This document shows, in pieces, positions 7,481 through 16,418 of a stretch of 64,000 bases of DNA. A program made the translations under genes and the position numbers. The stretch is from positions 62,001 through 126,000 of the forward strand of contig NZ_BOMB01000021.1 of the NCBI RefSeq assembly GCF_016861975.1, given 5' to 3'. The stretch is from Actinocatenispora rupis (GTDB lineage Bacteria > Actinomycetota > Actinomycetes > Mycobacteriales > Micromonosporaceae). Numbering within the stretch: the stretch's first letter is position 1; every line of letters begins with the position of its first letter. The notes below the pieces were generated by a model, which did no database searches, had not been told where the DNA came from, and saw only the letters and a list, made by a program, of their open reading frames with translations.

Positions 7481-8251
7481 ATGGAGATCGGATATACGGA
7501 GGCCGGCCGGGGCGTACCGCTGGTGTTGTTGCACGCGTTTCCGCTCACCGCGGCGATGTGGGTGGCGCAGCGGACCGGTCTGGCCGACACGTGCCGGGTG
7601 ATCACGCCGGACCAGCGCGGGTTCGGGGCCAGCAAGCTGCCGGACGACGAGCCTGATCTCGGTACGGCGGCCGATGATCTCCGTGACCTGCTGGACCTGC
7701 TGGAGCTGCCGGACGTGGTGCTGGGCGGCCTGTCGATGGGTGGGTACGTCGCGTTCGAGTTCCTGCGGCGTCATCCGGAGCGGGTGCGTGGCCTGGTACT
7801 GGCGGACACGAAGGCGACGGCGGACCAGCCTGCGGCCGCGGAGAACCGGTTGCGGATCGCCGCGCAGGTGGAGGCCGACGGCGACGCGGGAGTCCTGCGC
7901 CGCGAGGTGGTGCCGAACCTGATCGGTGCGACGACCCGCTGGCAGCGCCCGGAGGTGTACGAGACGGTCGCGGCGCTGGCGGTCGGTCAGCCGCCGGCGG
8001 CGGTGGCGTGGGCGCAGCGCGCGATGGCGGCCCGTCCGGACTCGACGGACCTGCTGCCGGGGATCGCCGTGCCGACGCTGGTGATCGTGGGTGAGGACGA
8101 CGCGGTGACGCCGCCGGAGGACGCGATCCTGCTGGCGAACGGGATCCCCGGCGCGCACCTGCGGCGTATCCCGGCGGCCGGGCACCTGACCGCGCTGGAG
8201 GCGCCGGAGCGGTTCAACACCGCGGTCCGTACGTTGCTGGACCGGTTGTGA
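7481..8251 (+). CDS. Alpha/beta hydrolase (BioH/haloperoxidase-like)
   Basis: A 256-residue alpha/beta hydrolase with a complete triad pattern: nucleophile elbow GLSMGGYV, acid in GEDDAVTPP and histidine in AGHLTALE near the C-terminus. LLHAFPLTAAMW is the oxyanion-hole loop and DQRGFGAS the typical strand-4 loop. The small cap (about residues 120-190) is Ala-rich. Members hydrolyse esters or small acyl compounds; substrate not predictable. ATG at 7481. Its 3' end faces the beta-glucosidase gene with only 18 bp between the two stops. Confidence 0.85.
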   Translation: MEIGYTEAGRGVPLVLLHAFPLTAAMWVAQRTGLADTCRVITPDQRGFGASKLPDDEPDLGTAADDLRDLLDLLELPDVVLGGLSMGGYVAFEFLRRHPERVRGLVLADTKATADQPAAAENRLRIAAQVEADGDAGVLRREVVPNLIGATTRWQRPEVYETVAALAVGQPPAAVAWAQRAMAARPDSTDLLPGIAVPTLVIVGEDDAVTPPEDAILLANGIPGAHLRRIPAAGHLTALEAPERFNTAVRTLLDRL

Positions 8252-8269
8252 CCGGCCGGGTCGGCGCCG

Positions 8270-9685
8270 TCAGCGGTTGGCGGCGATGACCCGGCGGAAC
8301 CAGTCGTACGAGGACTTCGGGGTGCGGCGCTGCGTCGGGTAGTCGACGTGTACGAGGCCGAAGCGTTGCTGGTAGCCGGCGGACCATTCGAAGTTGTCGA
8401 TCAGCGACCAGACGAAGTAGCCGCGGACGTCGGCGCCGCGGGCCCGGGCGGCGGCCACCGCGTCGAGGTGCCCGGCGAGGTACGCGATGCGGTCGTCGTC
8501 GTGGACTGTGCCGTCGGCGGCGACCGGGTCGGGGAAGCTGGCGCCGTTCTCGGTGACGTACACCGGGGGGAGGGCGTCGCCGTAGCGGGTGGCGAAGTCG
8601 TCGAGCAGGTCGGCCAGCCCGCCCGGTACGACCGGCCAGCCGAACCCGGTGCGCGGCACGTCGTCGTCGAACGCCGCGAACCCGAACGGGATCGCCGACA
8701 GCGCGCCGGCGAGTTCCGGCGGCACCTCGGTACCGACCGGGCTCGGCGCGCAGATCCGCGTGGGCTGGTAGTAGTTCACGCCGTAGAAGTCGAGCGGTGC
8801 GGCGATGGTGGCGAGCGCGTCGGCGTCGTGGGTGAGGTCGGCGAGCGCGTCGAAACCCGCCGGCAGTTCCGGGTACCGGCCGAGCAGCACGGGGTCGGCG
8901 AACAGCCGGTTGTGCAGCGTGTCGTACGCGGTGGCGGCGGCGAGGTCGGCGGGCCCGGTCGCGGCGCCGGCCGTCGCGGACGCCGGTACGACGGGGGTGT
9001 GGTTGTTGGCGATGCCGATCCGGCCGGTGACGCCGGCGGCGCGCAGCGCGCGGACCGCGAGGCCGTGGCCGACGAGCTGGTGGTGCGCGGTCGGCAGGGA
9101 GTCGAACATCAGCGCCTTGCCGGGCGCGTGCACGCCGGCGCCGTACCCGAGCATGGTGACCATGGCGGGCTCGTTCAGCGTGATCCACAGGGCGACGCGG
9201 TCGCCGAGCCGTTCGCCCAGCACCCCCGCGTACTCGGCGAACCGGTGCGCGGTGTCGGCGCTGAGCCAGCCGCCGGCGTCCTCGACGGGCTGCGGCAGGT
9301 CCCAGTGGTACAGGGTGAGCACGGGGGCGATGCCGTGCGCGCGCAGGTCGTCGACGAGCCGGTCGTAGAAGTCGAGGCCGGCGGGGTTGACGGGCCCGGA
9401 CCCGGTCGGCAGTACGCGCGGCCACGCCACGGAGAACCGGTACGCGCCGACGCCGAGGTCGGCCATCAGCGCCACGTCCTCGGCGTACCGGTGGTAGTGG
9501 TCGCAGGCGACGGCGCCGGTGTCGCCGCGGTCGATCCGCCCCGGTTCGGCGCAGAACGTGTCCCACACGGACGGTCCGCGCCCGTCCGCGTCCACCGCGC
9601 CCTCGATCTGGTACGCGGAGGTCGACACGCCCCACAGGAAGTCGGCGGGGAACCCGTCCGGGAGTCGCTCGGTCATGTGTGGCAC
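8270..9685 (-). CDS. Beta-glucosidase, glycoside hydrolase family 1
   Basis: A 471-residue GH1 (beta/alpha)8 barrel hydrolysing terminal beta-glucosides with retention. The acid/base is E172 in TLNEPAM and the nucleophile E379 in YVTENGA; FLWGVSTSAYQIEGA near the N-terminus and the GYFVWSLIDNFEW block near the C-terminus are family signatures. No signal peptide is visible, so cytoplasmic action on imported cellobiose-like sugars is likely. A -10-like TAGAGT lies on the minus strand at 9716-9721, giving a short leader. There is no neighbouring sugar transporter, so the gene appears to stand alone. Confidence 0.93.
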   Translation of the reverse strand: MPHMTERLPDGFPADFLWGVSTSAYQIEGAVDADGRGPSVWDTFCAEPGRIDRGDTGAVACDHYHRYAEDVALMADLGVGAYRFSVAWPRVLPTGSGPVNPAGLDFYDRLVDDLRAHGIAPVLTLYHWDLPQPVEDAGGWLSADTAHRFAEYAGVLGERLGDRVALWITLNEPAMVTMLGYGAGVHAPGKALMFDSLPTAHHQLVGHGLAVRALRAAGVTGRIGIANNHTPVVPASATAGAATGPADLAAATAYDTLHNRLFADPVLLGRYPELPAGFDALADLTHDADALATIAAPLDFYGVNYYQPTRICAPSPVGTEVPPELAGALSAIPFGFAAFDDDVPRTGFGWPVVPGGLADLLDDFATRYGDALPPVYVTENGASFPDPVAADGTVHDDDRIAYLAGHLDAVAAARARGADVRGYFVWSLIDNFEWSAGYQQRFGLVHVDYPTQRRTPKSSYDWFRRVIAANR

Positions 9686-9818
9686 CTTCCCCGAGGCAAC
9701 GCGAGAATCCTTCGCACTCTAGCCGCGACCCTCGCCCGTACTCCATCATCGCGCCGAATCCGCCGGCCCGGAGCCGGCCGTGACACGATGTGGGCAGTCG
9801 ACGCGAAGGACGGTAGGC

Positions 9819-11021
9819 ATGGCGGAGCCCGCCGGTACGACGGTGGTGTGGGGCCCCGCCCTGCTCGACTACGACTTCGGCGACCACCCGATGAACCCCG
9901 TCCGGGTCGAGCTGACCATCGCGCTGGCCCGCGCCCTCGGCGTACTCGACCGTCCCGGTGTGCGCATCGTGGAGCCGCGCTCCGCGGACGACGCGACGCT
10001 GCTGACCGTGCACACCCCCGAGTACCTGTCGGCGGTGCAGGTGGCGCCGAGCGATCCGGGCTTCACCGGGTTCGGGCTCAACACCACCGACGACCCGGTC
10101 TTCAGCCACATGCACGAGGCGAGCGCGCTGATCGTCGGCGCCAGCGTGGCGGCGGCGGAGGCGGTCTGGTCCGGCGCGAGCCTGCGCGCGGTCAACGTGG
10201 CCGGCGGCCTGCACCACGCGATGCCCGACCGGGCCAGCGGCTTCTGCGTGTACAACGACCCGGCGATCGCGATCCGCCGGCTGCTGGACCGCGGCGCCGA
10301 CCGCATCGCGTACGTGGACCTCGACGTACATCACGGCGACGGCGTCCAGCACGTCTTCTACGACGACCCGCGGGTCCTGACGATCAGCCTGCACGAGACG
10401 CCGTACGCGCTGTTCCCCGGCACCGGGTTCCCCGGCGAGACGGGCGGTCCGGACGCCACCGGCACCGCGATCAACGTGCCGCTCCCGCCCGGTACGGGGG
10501 ACGCGGGGTGGCTGCGCGCGTTCCACGCCGTCGTGCCGGGCGCGGTACGGGCGTTCAAGCCGGACCTGCTGGTCACGCAGTGCGGCGCCGACGCGCACCG
10601 GTCCGACCCGCTGGCCGACCTGCGGCTGTCCGTGGACTGCCAGCGCACCGCGTACCTGGCGGTCCGGGGCCTGGCCGACGCGGTGTGCGGCGGCCGCTGG
10701 GTCGCGTACGGCGGCGGTGGGTACGCGGTGGTCGAGGTCGTACCGCGGGCGTGGACGCACCTGCTGGCGGTCGCCACCGGCGAGCCGATCGACCCGGACA
10801 CGGCGACGCCGGCGGAGTGGCGGGCGCTGGCGCAGGCACGCGTGCCGGGGTCGTACCCGCCGGTGCGGATGACGGACTTCCCGGGCGGCGCGCGCCTGGT
10901 ACTCGACCACACCCCGTGGGAGCCGACCGGCGAACCGGACGCCGTGGACCGCGCGATCCTGGCGACCCGCCGCGCCGTCTTCCCGCTGCTCGGCCTCGAC
11001 CCGTACGACCCGAGGGACTGA
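9819..11021 (+). CDS. acuC: AcuC-type acetoin utilisation protein / lysine deacetylase (class I HDAC family)
   Basis: A 400-residue zinc-dependent deacetylase. The charge-relay histidines are H132-H133 in GGLHHAM; zinc ligands are D169 and H171 in DLDVHHGDG and the Asp in CGADAHRSD; the transition-state tyrosine is in YGGGGYA. In Bacillus, AcuC deacetylates and reactivates acetyl-CoA synthetase (family knowledge). ATG 9819 is chosen; an upstream in-frame GTG at 9780 lacks a Shine-Dalgarno. The stop is followed after one base by the ATG of a protein acetyltransferase, so the two probably form an operon controlling reversible lysine acetylation. Confidence 0.9.
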   Translation: MAEPAGTTVVWGPALLDYDFGDHPMNPVRVELTIALARALGVLDRPGVRIVEPRSADDATLLTVHTPEYLSAVQVAPSDPGFTGFGLNTTDDPVFSHMHEASALIVGASVAAAEAVWSGASLRAVNVAGGLHHAMPDRASGFCVYNDPAIAIRRLLDRGADRIAYVDLDVHHGDGVQHVFYDDPRVLTISLHETPYALFPGTGFPGETGGPDATGTAINVPLPPGTGDAGWLRAFHAVVPGAVRAFKPDLLVTQCGADAHRSDPLADLRLSVDCQRTAYLAVRGLADAVCGGRWVAYGGGGYAVVEVVPRAWTHLLAVATGEPIDPDTATPAEWRALAQARVPGSYPPVRMTDFPGGARLVLDHTPWEPTGEPDAVDRAILATRRAVFPLLGLDPYDPRD

Positions 11022-11022
11022 C

Positions 11023-13725
11023 ATGGGCGCGGCCTCGGATCCCGCCGACCGGCGTGCCGCGCCCGGGTACCCGGGGCACCGGGCCGCGGACGTGGTGCTG
11101 TCCGACGGCGGCACCGTGCACCTGCGCCCGATCCGGCCCGCGGACGCCCCGCGGATCGTGGCGATGCACTCGCGCTTCTCCGAGCGCACCCGCTACCTGC
11201 GCTACTTCTCGCCGTACCCGCGGATCCCGGAGCGGGACCTGCGCCGCTTCACCGAGGTCGACCACCACGACCGGGAGGCGTTCGTCGCCGAACTGGCGGG
11301 CGAGCTGATCGCCGTCGGCCGCTTCGACCGCATCGACCCGGACTCGGCGGAGGTCGCGTTCGTGGTGGAGGACGCGCACCAGCGGCGCGGCCTCGGTTCG
11401 GTACTGCTGGAGCACCTGACGGCGGCGGCCCGCGAGGAGCACATCGCCCGCTTCGTCGCCGAGGTACTCCCGGAGAACGGCACGATGCTGCGCGTCTTCT
11501 CCGACGCCGGGTACACCGTCGACCGGTCGTACGCGGACGGGGTGGTGCATCTGACGTTCGAGATCGCGCCGACCGAACGCTCGGTCGAGGTGGCGCGGGA
11601 CCGGGAGCAGCGCACCGAGGCCGCGTCGATCGCGCGGCTGCTCGCGCCCCGGTCGGTGGCGGTGGTCGGCGCGAGCACCCGCCCCGGCACGATCGGCCAC
11701 ACCCTGCTGCGCAACCTGCGGGAGGGCGGTTTCCCCGGCGCCGTCTACCCGATCCACCCGACCGCGAAGACGGTCCGGGGCCTCACCGCGTACCCGTCGG
11801 TGGCGGACGTGCCGGGGCCGGTGGACCTGGCGCTGGTGGCCGTACCGGCCGAGGCGGTGTCGGAGGTGGTGGCGGACAGCGCGCGCGCCGGCGTACACGG
11901 GCTGGTGATCGTGTCGGCGGGGTTCGGCGAGCTGGGCGCGGAGGGGCTGGCCCGGCAGCGTGCCCTGACCGGCACGGCCCGCGCGTACGGGATGCGGGTG
12001 GTGGGGCCGAACTGTCTCGGCATCGCCAACACCGCCCCCGCCGTACGGCTGAACGCGACGCTCGCGCCGACGCTGCCCGATCCCGGCCGCGCGGGGTTCT
12101 TCTGCCAGTCCGGCGCGCTCGGGGTGGCGCTGCTGGCCGAGGCGCACCGCCGCCGGCTCGGCCTGTCCAGCTTCGTGTCCGCCGGCAACCGCGCCGACGT
12201 CTCCGGCAACGACCTCCTCCAGTACTGGCTGGACGACCCGGCCACCGACCTCGTCCTGCTGTACCTGGAGACGTTCGGCAACCCGCGCAAGTTCGCCCGG
12301 TTGGCGCGGCGGTTGGCGCGCCGCAAGCCGGTCGTGGCGGTCGCCGGCCGGGCCCGCCCGCCGTCGCTGGCCGGCGTCGGCCCGGCGCCGGACGAGCGCG
12401 CGGTCGAGGCGCTGTTCGCCCGGTCCGGCGTGATCCGGGTCGACACCGTGCCCGAACTGTTCGACGTCGGCGCGCTGCTCGCGCACCAGCCGCTGCCCGG
12501 TGGTACCCGGGTCGGCGTGGTCGGCAACTCCACCGCCCTCGGCGTACTCGCGGTCGAGGCGCTGTCCGCGGCCGACCTGTCCGTACCGGACGGGTATCCG
12601 GTGGACGTGGGGCCGTCGGCGACGTCCCGGCAGTTCGCGGCGGCGCTGCGCCGGGCGGTGCACGACGACGCGGTGGATGCGCTGGTCGCGGTGTTCGTAC
12701 CGCCGCTGGCGGTGCCGAGCGCCGCGTACGCCGCGGTGCTGGTGGACGAGACCGTCGGCGGCGGCAAGCCGGTGGTCGCCACGTTCGTCGCCGGCGACGC
12801 GAGCCCCGGCGACCCGCCCAACGCCCGCCTGGTACGCCCGGGCCCGGACGGCGCGCCCGGCCCCGGCACCGTCCCGTCGTACGACTCGGTCGAGGAGGCG
12901 GTGCGCGCGCTGGCCCGCGTCACCCGGTACGCCGAGTGGCGGCGGCGCCCCGCCGGCCGCGTCCCCGTACTGTCCGATGTGGACAGTGAGCGGGCCCGTA
13001 CGCTGGTCGCGGCCGCACCCGGGGACGCCACCCTGGTCGACGCGGACGCCGCGCCGATCCTTGCCGCGTACGGGATCCGGGTGGAGGCGTCGGTGCGCGC
13101 CGTCGACGCCCGCGCCGCCGTCGACGCCGCCGAGTCTCTCGGCTACCCGGTCGCGATGAAGGTCGCCGAGGGCCCGCTGCGGCACCGCCTCGACCTCGGC
13201 GGCGTACGACTCGACCTGGCCGACGCCGACGACGTCCGCCGCGCGTACGCGGACATGGCGGGGCGGTTCGGCGGGACGCTGCCGGTGGTGGTGCAGCCGA
13301 TGCGCCCGCCCGGCGTCGCCTGCGTGGTCGACCTGGTGGAGGACCCGGCGTTCGGCCCGGTCGTCGGCTTCGGCCTCGCCGGCGTCGCCACCGAACTCTT
13401 CGGCGACCACGCCTGGCGGGCCGCGCCGCTGTCCGTCGCCGACGCCGAGGCTCTCGTCCGGGCGCCGCTCGCCGCGCCGCTGCTGCTCGGCGAGACGCCC
13501 CGCGCCGGCGACCCGGCACCCGTCGCCGCCGCGCCCGCCGACACCGCCGCCCTCGCCGACCTGCTCGTACGGGTCGGGCTGCTCGCCGACGAACAGCCCG
13601 AGATCCGCGCCGTCCAGCTCAACCCGGTACTCGCCGGCCCGCGTGGCGTCGCCGTGCTGCACGCCTCCGTACACCGGGGGCAGCCCGGGTCGCGGCTCGA
13701 CTCCGGCCCGCGCCGGCTGCGCTGA
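11023..13725 (+). CDS. Bifunctional GNAT acetyltransferase / NDP-forming acyl-CoA ligase-like protein (Pat-type)
   Basis: A 900-residue fusion. An N-terminal GNAT domain (about residues 25-185; acetyl-CoA loop around HQRRGLGSVLLEHL) is followed by a CoA-binding domain (about 200-330; VAVVGASTRPGTIGH), a succinyl-CoA-ligase-like flavodoxin domain (about 335-480; GFFCQSGALGVALL) and an ATP-grasp domain at the C-terminus (about 670-890). Salmonella Pat has the reverse order, GNAT last; actinobacterial versions commonly have it first. The ligase part is probably a sensor rather than an active synthetase (inference). The enzyme would acetylate lysines such as that of acetyl-CoA synthetase, opposing the deacetylase encoded 1 nt upstream. 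Confidence 0.88.
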   Translation: MGAASDPADRRAAPGYPGHRAADVVLSDGGTVHLRPIRPADAPRIVAMHSRFSERTRYLRYFSPYPRIPERDLRRFTEVDHHDREAFVAELAGELIAVGRFDRIDPDSAEVAFVVEDAHQRRGLGSVLLEHLTAAAREEHIARFVAEVLPENGTMLRVFSDAGYTVDRSYADGVVHLTFEIAPTERSVEVARDREQRTEAASIARLLAPRSVAVVGASTRPGTIGHTLLRNLREGGFPGAVYPIHPTAKTVRGLTAYPSVADVPGPVDLALVAVPAEAVSEVVADSARAGVHGLVIVSAGFGELGAEGLARQRALTGTARAYGMRVVGPNCLGIANTAPAVRLNATLAPTLPDPGRAGFFCQSGALGVALLAEAHRRRLGLSSFVSAGNRADVSGNDLLQYWLDDPATDLVLLYLETFGNPRKFARLARRLARRKPVVAVAGRARPPSLAGVGPAPDERAVEALFARSGVIRVDTVPELFDVGALLAHQPLPGGTRVGVVGNSTALGVLAVEALSAADLSVPDGYPVDVGPSATSRQFAAALRRAVHDDAVDALVAVFVPPLAVPSAAYAAVLVDETVGGGKPVVATFVAGDASPGDPPNARLVRPGPDGAPGPGTVPSYDSVEEAVRALARVTRYAEWRRRPAGRVPVLSDVDSERARTLVAAAPGDATLVDADAAPILAAYGIRVEASVRAVDARAAVDAAESLGYPVAMKVAEGPLRHRLDLGGVRLDLADADDVRRAYADMAGRFGGTLPVVVQPMRPPGVACVVDLVEDPAFGPVVGFGLAGVATELFGDHAWRAAPLSVADAEALVRAPLAAPLLLGETPRAGDPAPVAAAPADTAALADLLVRVGLLADEQPEIRAVQLNPVLAGPRGVAVLHASVHRGQPGSRLDSGPRRLR

Positions 13726-13740
13726 CCCTGGACACGACAC

Positions 13741-13765
13741 GGCCCCGACGTCGTACGCCGGGGCC
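13741..13765. terminator. Bidirectional hairpin between convergent genes
   Basis: GGCCCCG (13741-13747) and CGGGGCC (13759-13765) form a 7-bp stem around an 11-base loop, placed between the acetyltransferase stop and the sigma-factor stop. No T-run follows, as is common for actinobacterial terminators. Confidence 0.6.
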
Positions 13766-13779
13766 GCGGTCGGTTCACG

Positions 13780-14766
13780 TCAGGACACGTACTCCTGGAG
13801 TAGCACGGCGTTCTCCGGCTCGCGCAGCTTGATCAGGGTGTGCTTCTCGATCTGCCGGATCCGCTCCCGCGACAGCCCGAACTCCAGGCCCACCTCGTCG
13901 AGGGTGCGCTGCCGCCCGTCGTCCAGCCCGTACCGCAGGCGGATGACGGTGCGCTCGCGGTCGGAGAGCCGGTCCATCACCCGCTCCACGGTGTGCCGCA
14001 ACAGCCCGAACGAGACGGTGTCGTCGCCCTCGTGCCGGTCCTCGGTACGGCAGAGGAAGTCGGCGAGGGTGCTCTCGCCGTCGTCGCCGACGGTCTGGTC
14101 GAGGCTCACCGGCTCCCGGTCGTACGACGCGAGCTCCAGGACCTGGAACGGCGTGACGCCCAGCTCGGCGGCGATCTCCTCGTGGCTCGGCTCCCGGCCG
14201 AGGGTCGCGGTCAGCTCGCGGCGGGTGCGGACCATCCGGTTGACCTGCTCGACCATGTGCACCGGGATGCGGATCGTGCGCGCCTGGTCGGCCATCGCCC
14301 GGGTGATCGCCTGCCGGATCCACCACGTCGCGTACGTCGAGAACTTGAAGCCCTTGGTGTAGTCGAACTTCTCCGCGGCGCGGATGAGCCCGAGGTTGCC
14401 CTCCTGGATCAGGTCGAGGAACGGCATCCCCCGCCCCGTGTACCGCTTGGCGATGGAGACGACGAGCCGCAGGTTGGCGGACAGGATCCGCTTCTTGGCG
14501 GCGTGGCCCTCCTCGGCGACGGTGGCGAGGTCGCCGCGCAGCGCGGGGTCGGTGATCGCGGTGTCGAGCAGCTTCTCCTCGGCGAACAGGCCGGCCTCGA
14601 TCTGCTTGGCCAGCTCTACCTCCTCGGCGGCGGTCAGCAGCCGGGTGCGTCCGATGCCGTTCAGATAGGCCCGGACCAGGTCCGCGGACGTGCCGCGGTC
14701 GGTGTCGGTGTCTCGCCCGGCGCTGTCCCAGATCGTCGCGGTCTCGTCGACCAGCGGTAGGGCCAC
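13780..14766 (-). CDS. sigB: RNA polymerase sigma-70 family factor, group 2 (SigB/HrdB-like)
   Basis: A 328-residue sigma factor. Region 1.2 starts at [14 protein letters not shown]; regions 2.1-2.4 contain [28 protein letters not shown] and the [14 protein letters not shown] -10 recognition helix; region 3 has [10 protein letters not shown]; region 4 has LRYGLDDG and [11 protein letters not shown]. It lacks the long region 1.1 of the principal sigma factor encoded at 26090. GTG 14766 is chosen because GGGGAGG lies 8 nt upstream; the in-frame extension to 14847 has no family similarity. By position within a mycobacteria-like block it corresponds to SigB, a stress or stationary-phase paralogue of SigA. 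Confidence 0.9.
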   Translation of the reverse strand: MALPLVDETATIWDSAGRDTDTDRGTSADLVRAYLNGIGRTRLLTAAEEVELAKQIEAGLFAEEKLLDTAITDPALRGDLATVAEEGHAAKKRILSANLRLVVSIAKRYTGRGMPFLDLIQEGNLGLIRAAEKFDYTKGFKFSTYATWWIRQAITRAMADQARTIRIPVHMVEQVNRMVRTRRELTATLGREPSHEEIAAELGVTPFQVLELASYDREPVSLDQTVGDDGESTLADFLCRTEDRHEGDDTVSFGLLRHTVERVMDRLSDRERTVIRLRYGLDDGRQRTLDEVGLEFGLSRERIRQIEKHTLIKLREPENAVLLQEYVS

Positions 14767-14954
14767 CGTCTTCGCCTCCCCGTATTCGACGGGGTCGCGA
14801 GCCGCCCATATCAGGCACAAGGCTCGATGTGCGACACGCGGCCCCAAGAATGCCTCGTTCTGCCCTCAAGGGTCGCGGTACGCGCGTGAAACCCTGGTGA
14901 GGCCGATGTGAGATCGGTGTGAAGTGGCCACTCCGGCCCGGTGCCCGCGGATCT

Positions 14955-14971
14955 TTCTACGGTGCGTAGAA
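14955..14971. promoter_or_regulatory. BlaI-type operator overlapping a -10 box
   Basis: TTCTAC-GGTGC-GTAGAA is a perfect 6+5+6 interrupted palindrome about 35 bp before the BlaI-family gene. The -10-like TAGAAT (14967-14972) overlaps its right half, so bound repressor would block the promoter. BlaI/MecI operators are TAC-rich dyads (TACA/TGTA), and this one has the related CTAC...GTAG core. Autoregulation is an inference. Confidence 0.65.
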
Positions 14972-15004
14972 TGAGTACCGTGGTACGACGGAAGGGGTAC
15001 GCGA

Positions 15005-15376
15005 ATGGCTCGGCTCGGTGAGCTGGAGCGGGCGGTCATGGAGGTGCTGTGGTCCGCGCCGGAGTCGGTAACGGCGCGCGACATCGTCACGGCGCTGCCC
15101 GATCGTGACCTGGCCGCCACGACGGTGCTCACCGTGCTGTCCCGGTTGGAGCGCAAGGACCTGGTCGCGCGCGACCGCGACGGCCGGGCCCACCGGTACC
15201 GGCCGACCGCGAGCCGGGAGGAGCACGCCGCGGCCCTGATGCGCGAGGCGCTGGACACCGCGGAGGACCGCAGCGCGGCGCTGGCGAGCTTCGCCAGCCA
15301 GGTCAGCCCGGGTGAGGCGGCGGCGCTGGCGGGTGCCCTGGCCGAGGCGGTCAGACGGCGTACCGGGGGCGGATGA
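15005..15376 (+). CDS. BlaI/MecI/CopY-family transcriptional repressor
   Basis: A 123-residue winged-helix repressor. The HTH spans about residues 8-72: LGELERAVMEVLW at the N-terminus, VTARDIVTALP, then TTVLTVLSRLERKDLV as recognition helix and AHRYRPTASREEH as the wing. The C-terminal half is the alpha-helical dimerisation part. Family members repress beta-lactamase, penicillin-binding or metal-resistance genes until cleaved or modified. It is followed by an M56 peptidase gene, the classic BlaI-BlaR1 pairing, and preceded by a TTCTAC/GTAGAA dyad. The AAG GGG TAC leader gives only a modest ribosome-binding site. Confidence 0.9.
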   Translation: MARLGELERAVMEVLWSAPESVTARDIVTALPDRDLAATTVLTVLSRLERKDLVARDRDGRAHRYRPTASREEHAAALMREALDTAEDRSAALASFASQVSPGEAAALAGALAEAVRRRTGGG

Positions 15377-15422
15377 GGATGCGGGCGGGCAGGGCGCCGG
15401 ACGACCGGAGTACCGGGGGCGG

Positions 15423-16343
15423 ATGACGATGGTGGTGACCGCGGTGACGCTGGCGCTGCTGGCCGTCGTACTGCTGGGCCCGGTGTCGCACCTGCTGCCC
15501 CGGGCCGGCTGGGCGGTGGCCGAGCCGCGCGCCACGCTGGTGCTGTGGCAGGCGATCGGCCTGTCCGCCGGGCTGGCCGCGCTGGGCGCGGTCGCCGCGG
15601 TCGCCGTGGCGCCGCTGTCCGACACGCTGTTCGGCGCGCTGCGACGGTTCGCGGAGCGGTTCGTCGCGGGGGAGCCGACCGGCGGGCTCGGGCCGCTGCA
15701 CACCGTCCTGCTCATGGTCGCCGTCGTACTCGGGGCCCGGCTGCTGGGCGTGCTCGCCCTGTCCGCGTGGCGTACGGTGCGGGCCCGCGGTCGGCACCGG
15801 CGGATGGTGGACCTGATCGGTACGCCGCTGACCGCGGACCGCGACGGGCTGGTGCTCGACCACCCGGCGCCCGCGGCGTACTGCCTGCCCGGCGGGACGC
15901 CGCGGGTCGTGCTGACCTCCGGCGCGCTGGAGCTGTTCGACGACGCGGAGCTGGCCGCCGTCCTGGCGCACGAGCGCGCGCACCTGGCCGAGCGCCACGA
16001 CCTGGTCGTACTGCCGTTCGCGGCGTGGTCGGCCGCGCTGCCCTGGCTGCCGACCGTACGGCGCTCGCGGGCGGCGGTGGACGGGCTGGTGGAGATGGTC
16101 GCCGACGACCGCGCCTGCCTGCACGCCGACCGTACGGTGCTGGCCTGCGCGCTGGCGCGGTTCGGGACCGCGGGCGTACCGGCGGGTGCGCTGGCGGCGA
16201 CCGGCACCGGCAGCGTGCTGACCCGGGTACACCGGCTGCTGGACCCGCCGCCGCGCTCGCCCCGCCTGCGGTACGCGCTGGTCACGGTCGCCGTCACGCT
16301 GCTCGCCCTGCCGACCGCGGCGCTGCTGTTGTCCGGCGTTTGA
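15423..16343 (+). CDS. M56-family membrane metallopeptidase (BlaR1-like, no sensor domain)
   Basis: A 306-residue integral membrane zinc peptidase. The zinc motif HERAH (residues 183-187) lies in LAAVLAHERAHLAERHD. Hydrophobic segments lie at about residues 2-22, 35-60, 90-115 and 285-305. Unlike BlaR1 it has no extracellular penicillin-binding sensor domain, which is normal for actinobacterial M56 proteins. It would cleave or otherwise inactivate the adjacent BlaI-type repressor in response to an unknown cue. ATG 15423 follows a ~22-bp direct duplication (15361-15381 and 15410-15431) that includes the BlaI stop and a start-like ATGAGGATG. Confidence 0.85.
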   Translation: MTMVVTAVTLALLAVVLLGPVSHLLPRAGWAVAEPRATLVLWQAIGLSAGLAALGAVAAVAVAPLSDTLFGALRRFAERFVAGEPTGGLGPLHTVLLMVAVVLGARLLGVLALSAWRTVRARGRHRRMVDLIGTPLTADRDGLVLDHPAPAAYCLPGGTPRVVLTSGALELFDDAELAAVLAHERAHLAERHDLVVLPFAAWSAALPWLPTVRRSRAAVDGLVEMVADDRACLHADRTVLACALARFGTAGVPAGALAATGTGSVLTRVHRLLDPPPRSPRLRYALVTVAVTLLALPTAALLLSGV

Positions 16344-16418
16344 CGACATGTCGGGCCACGGCGTGGATACCGTCTGAGTCGACGCCCCCCGCGTTCGACC
16401 GCACGACGGGGGGCCGAC

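Noticed and set aside
8348-11308. A 986-codon plus-strand frame through the beta-glucosidase and AcuC region
   Set aside because: Overlaps two genes with intact catalytic motifs in other frames; no family features.
11023-13725. Acetate-CoA ligase (ADP-forming) as the main function
   Set aside because: The GNAT domain and the AcuC neighbour fit a protein acetyltransferase better; ligase activity was not assumed.
10573-13740. A 1055-codon open frame antisense to the GNAT/acyl-CoA ligase gene
   Set aside because: It is the shadow of a high-GC gene: Arg/Gly/Val-rich low-complexity peptide, no domain, no ribosome-binding site, and the plus-strand gene has clear family motifs.
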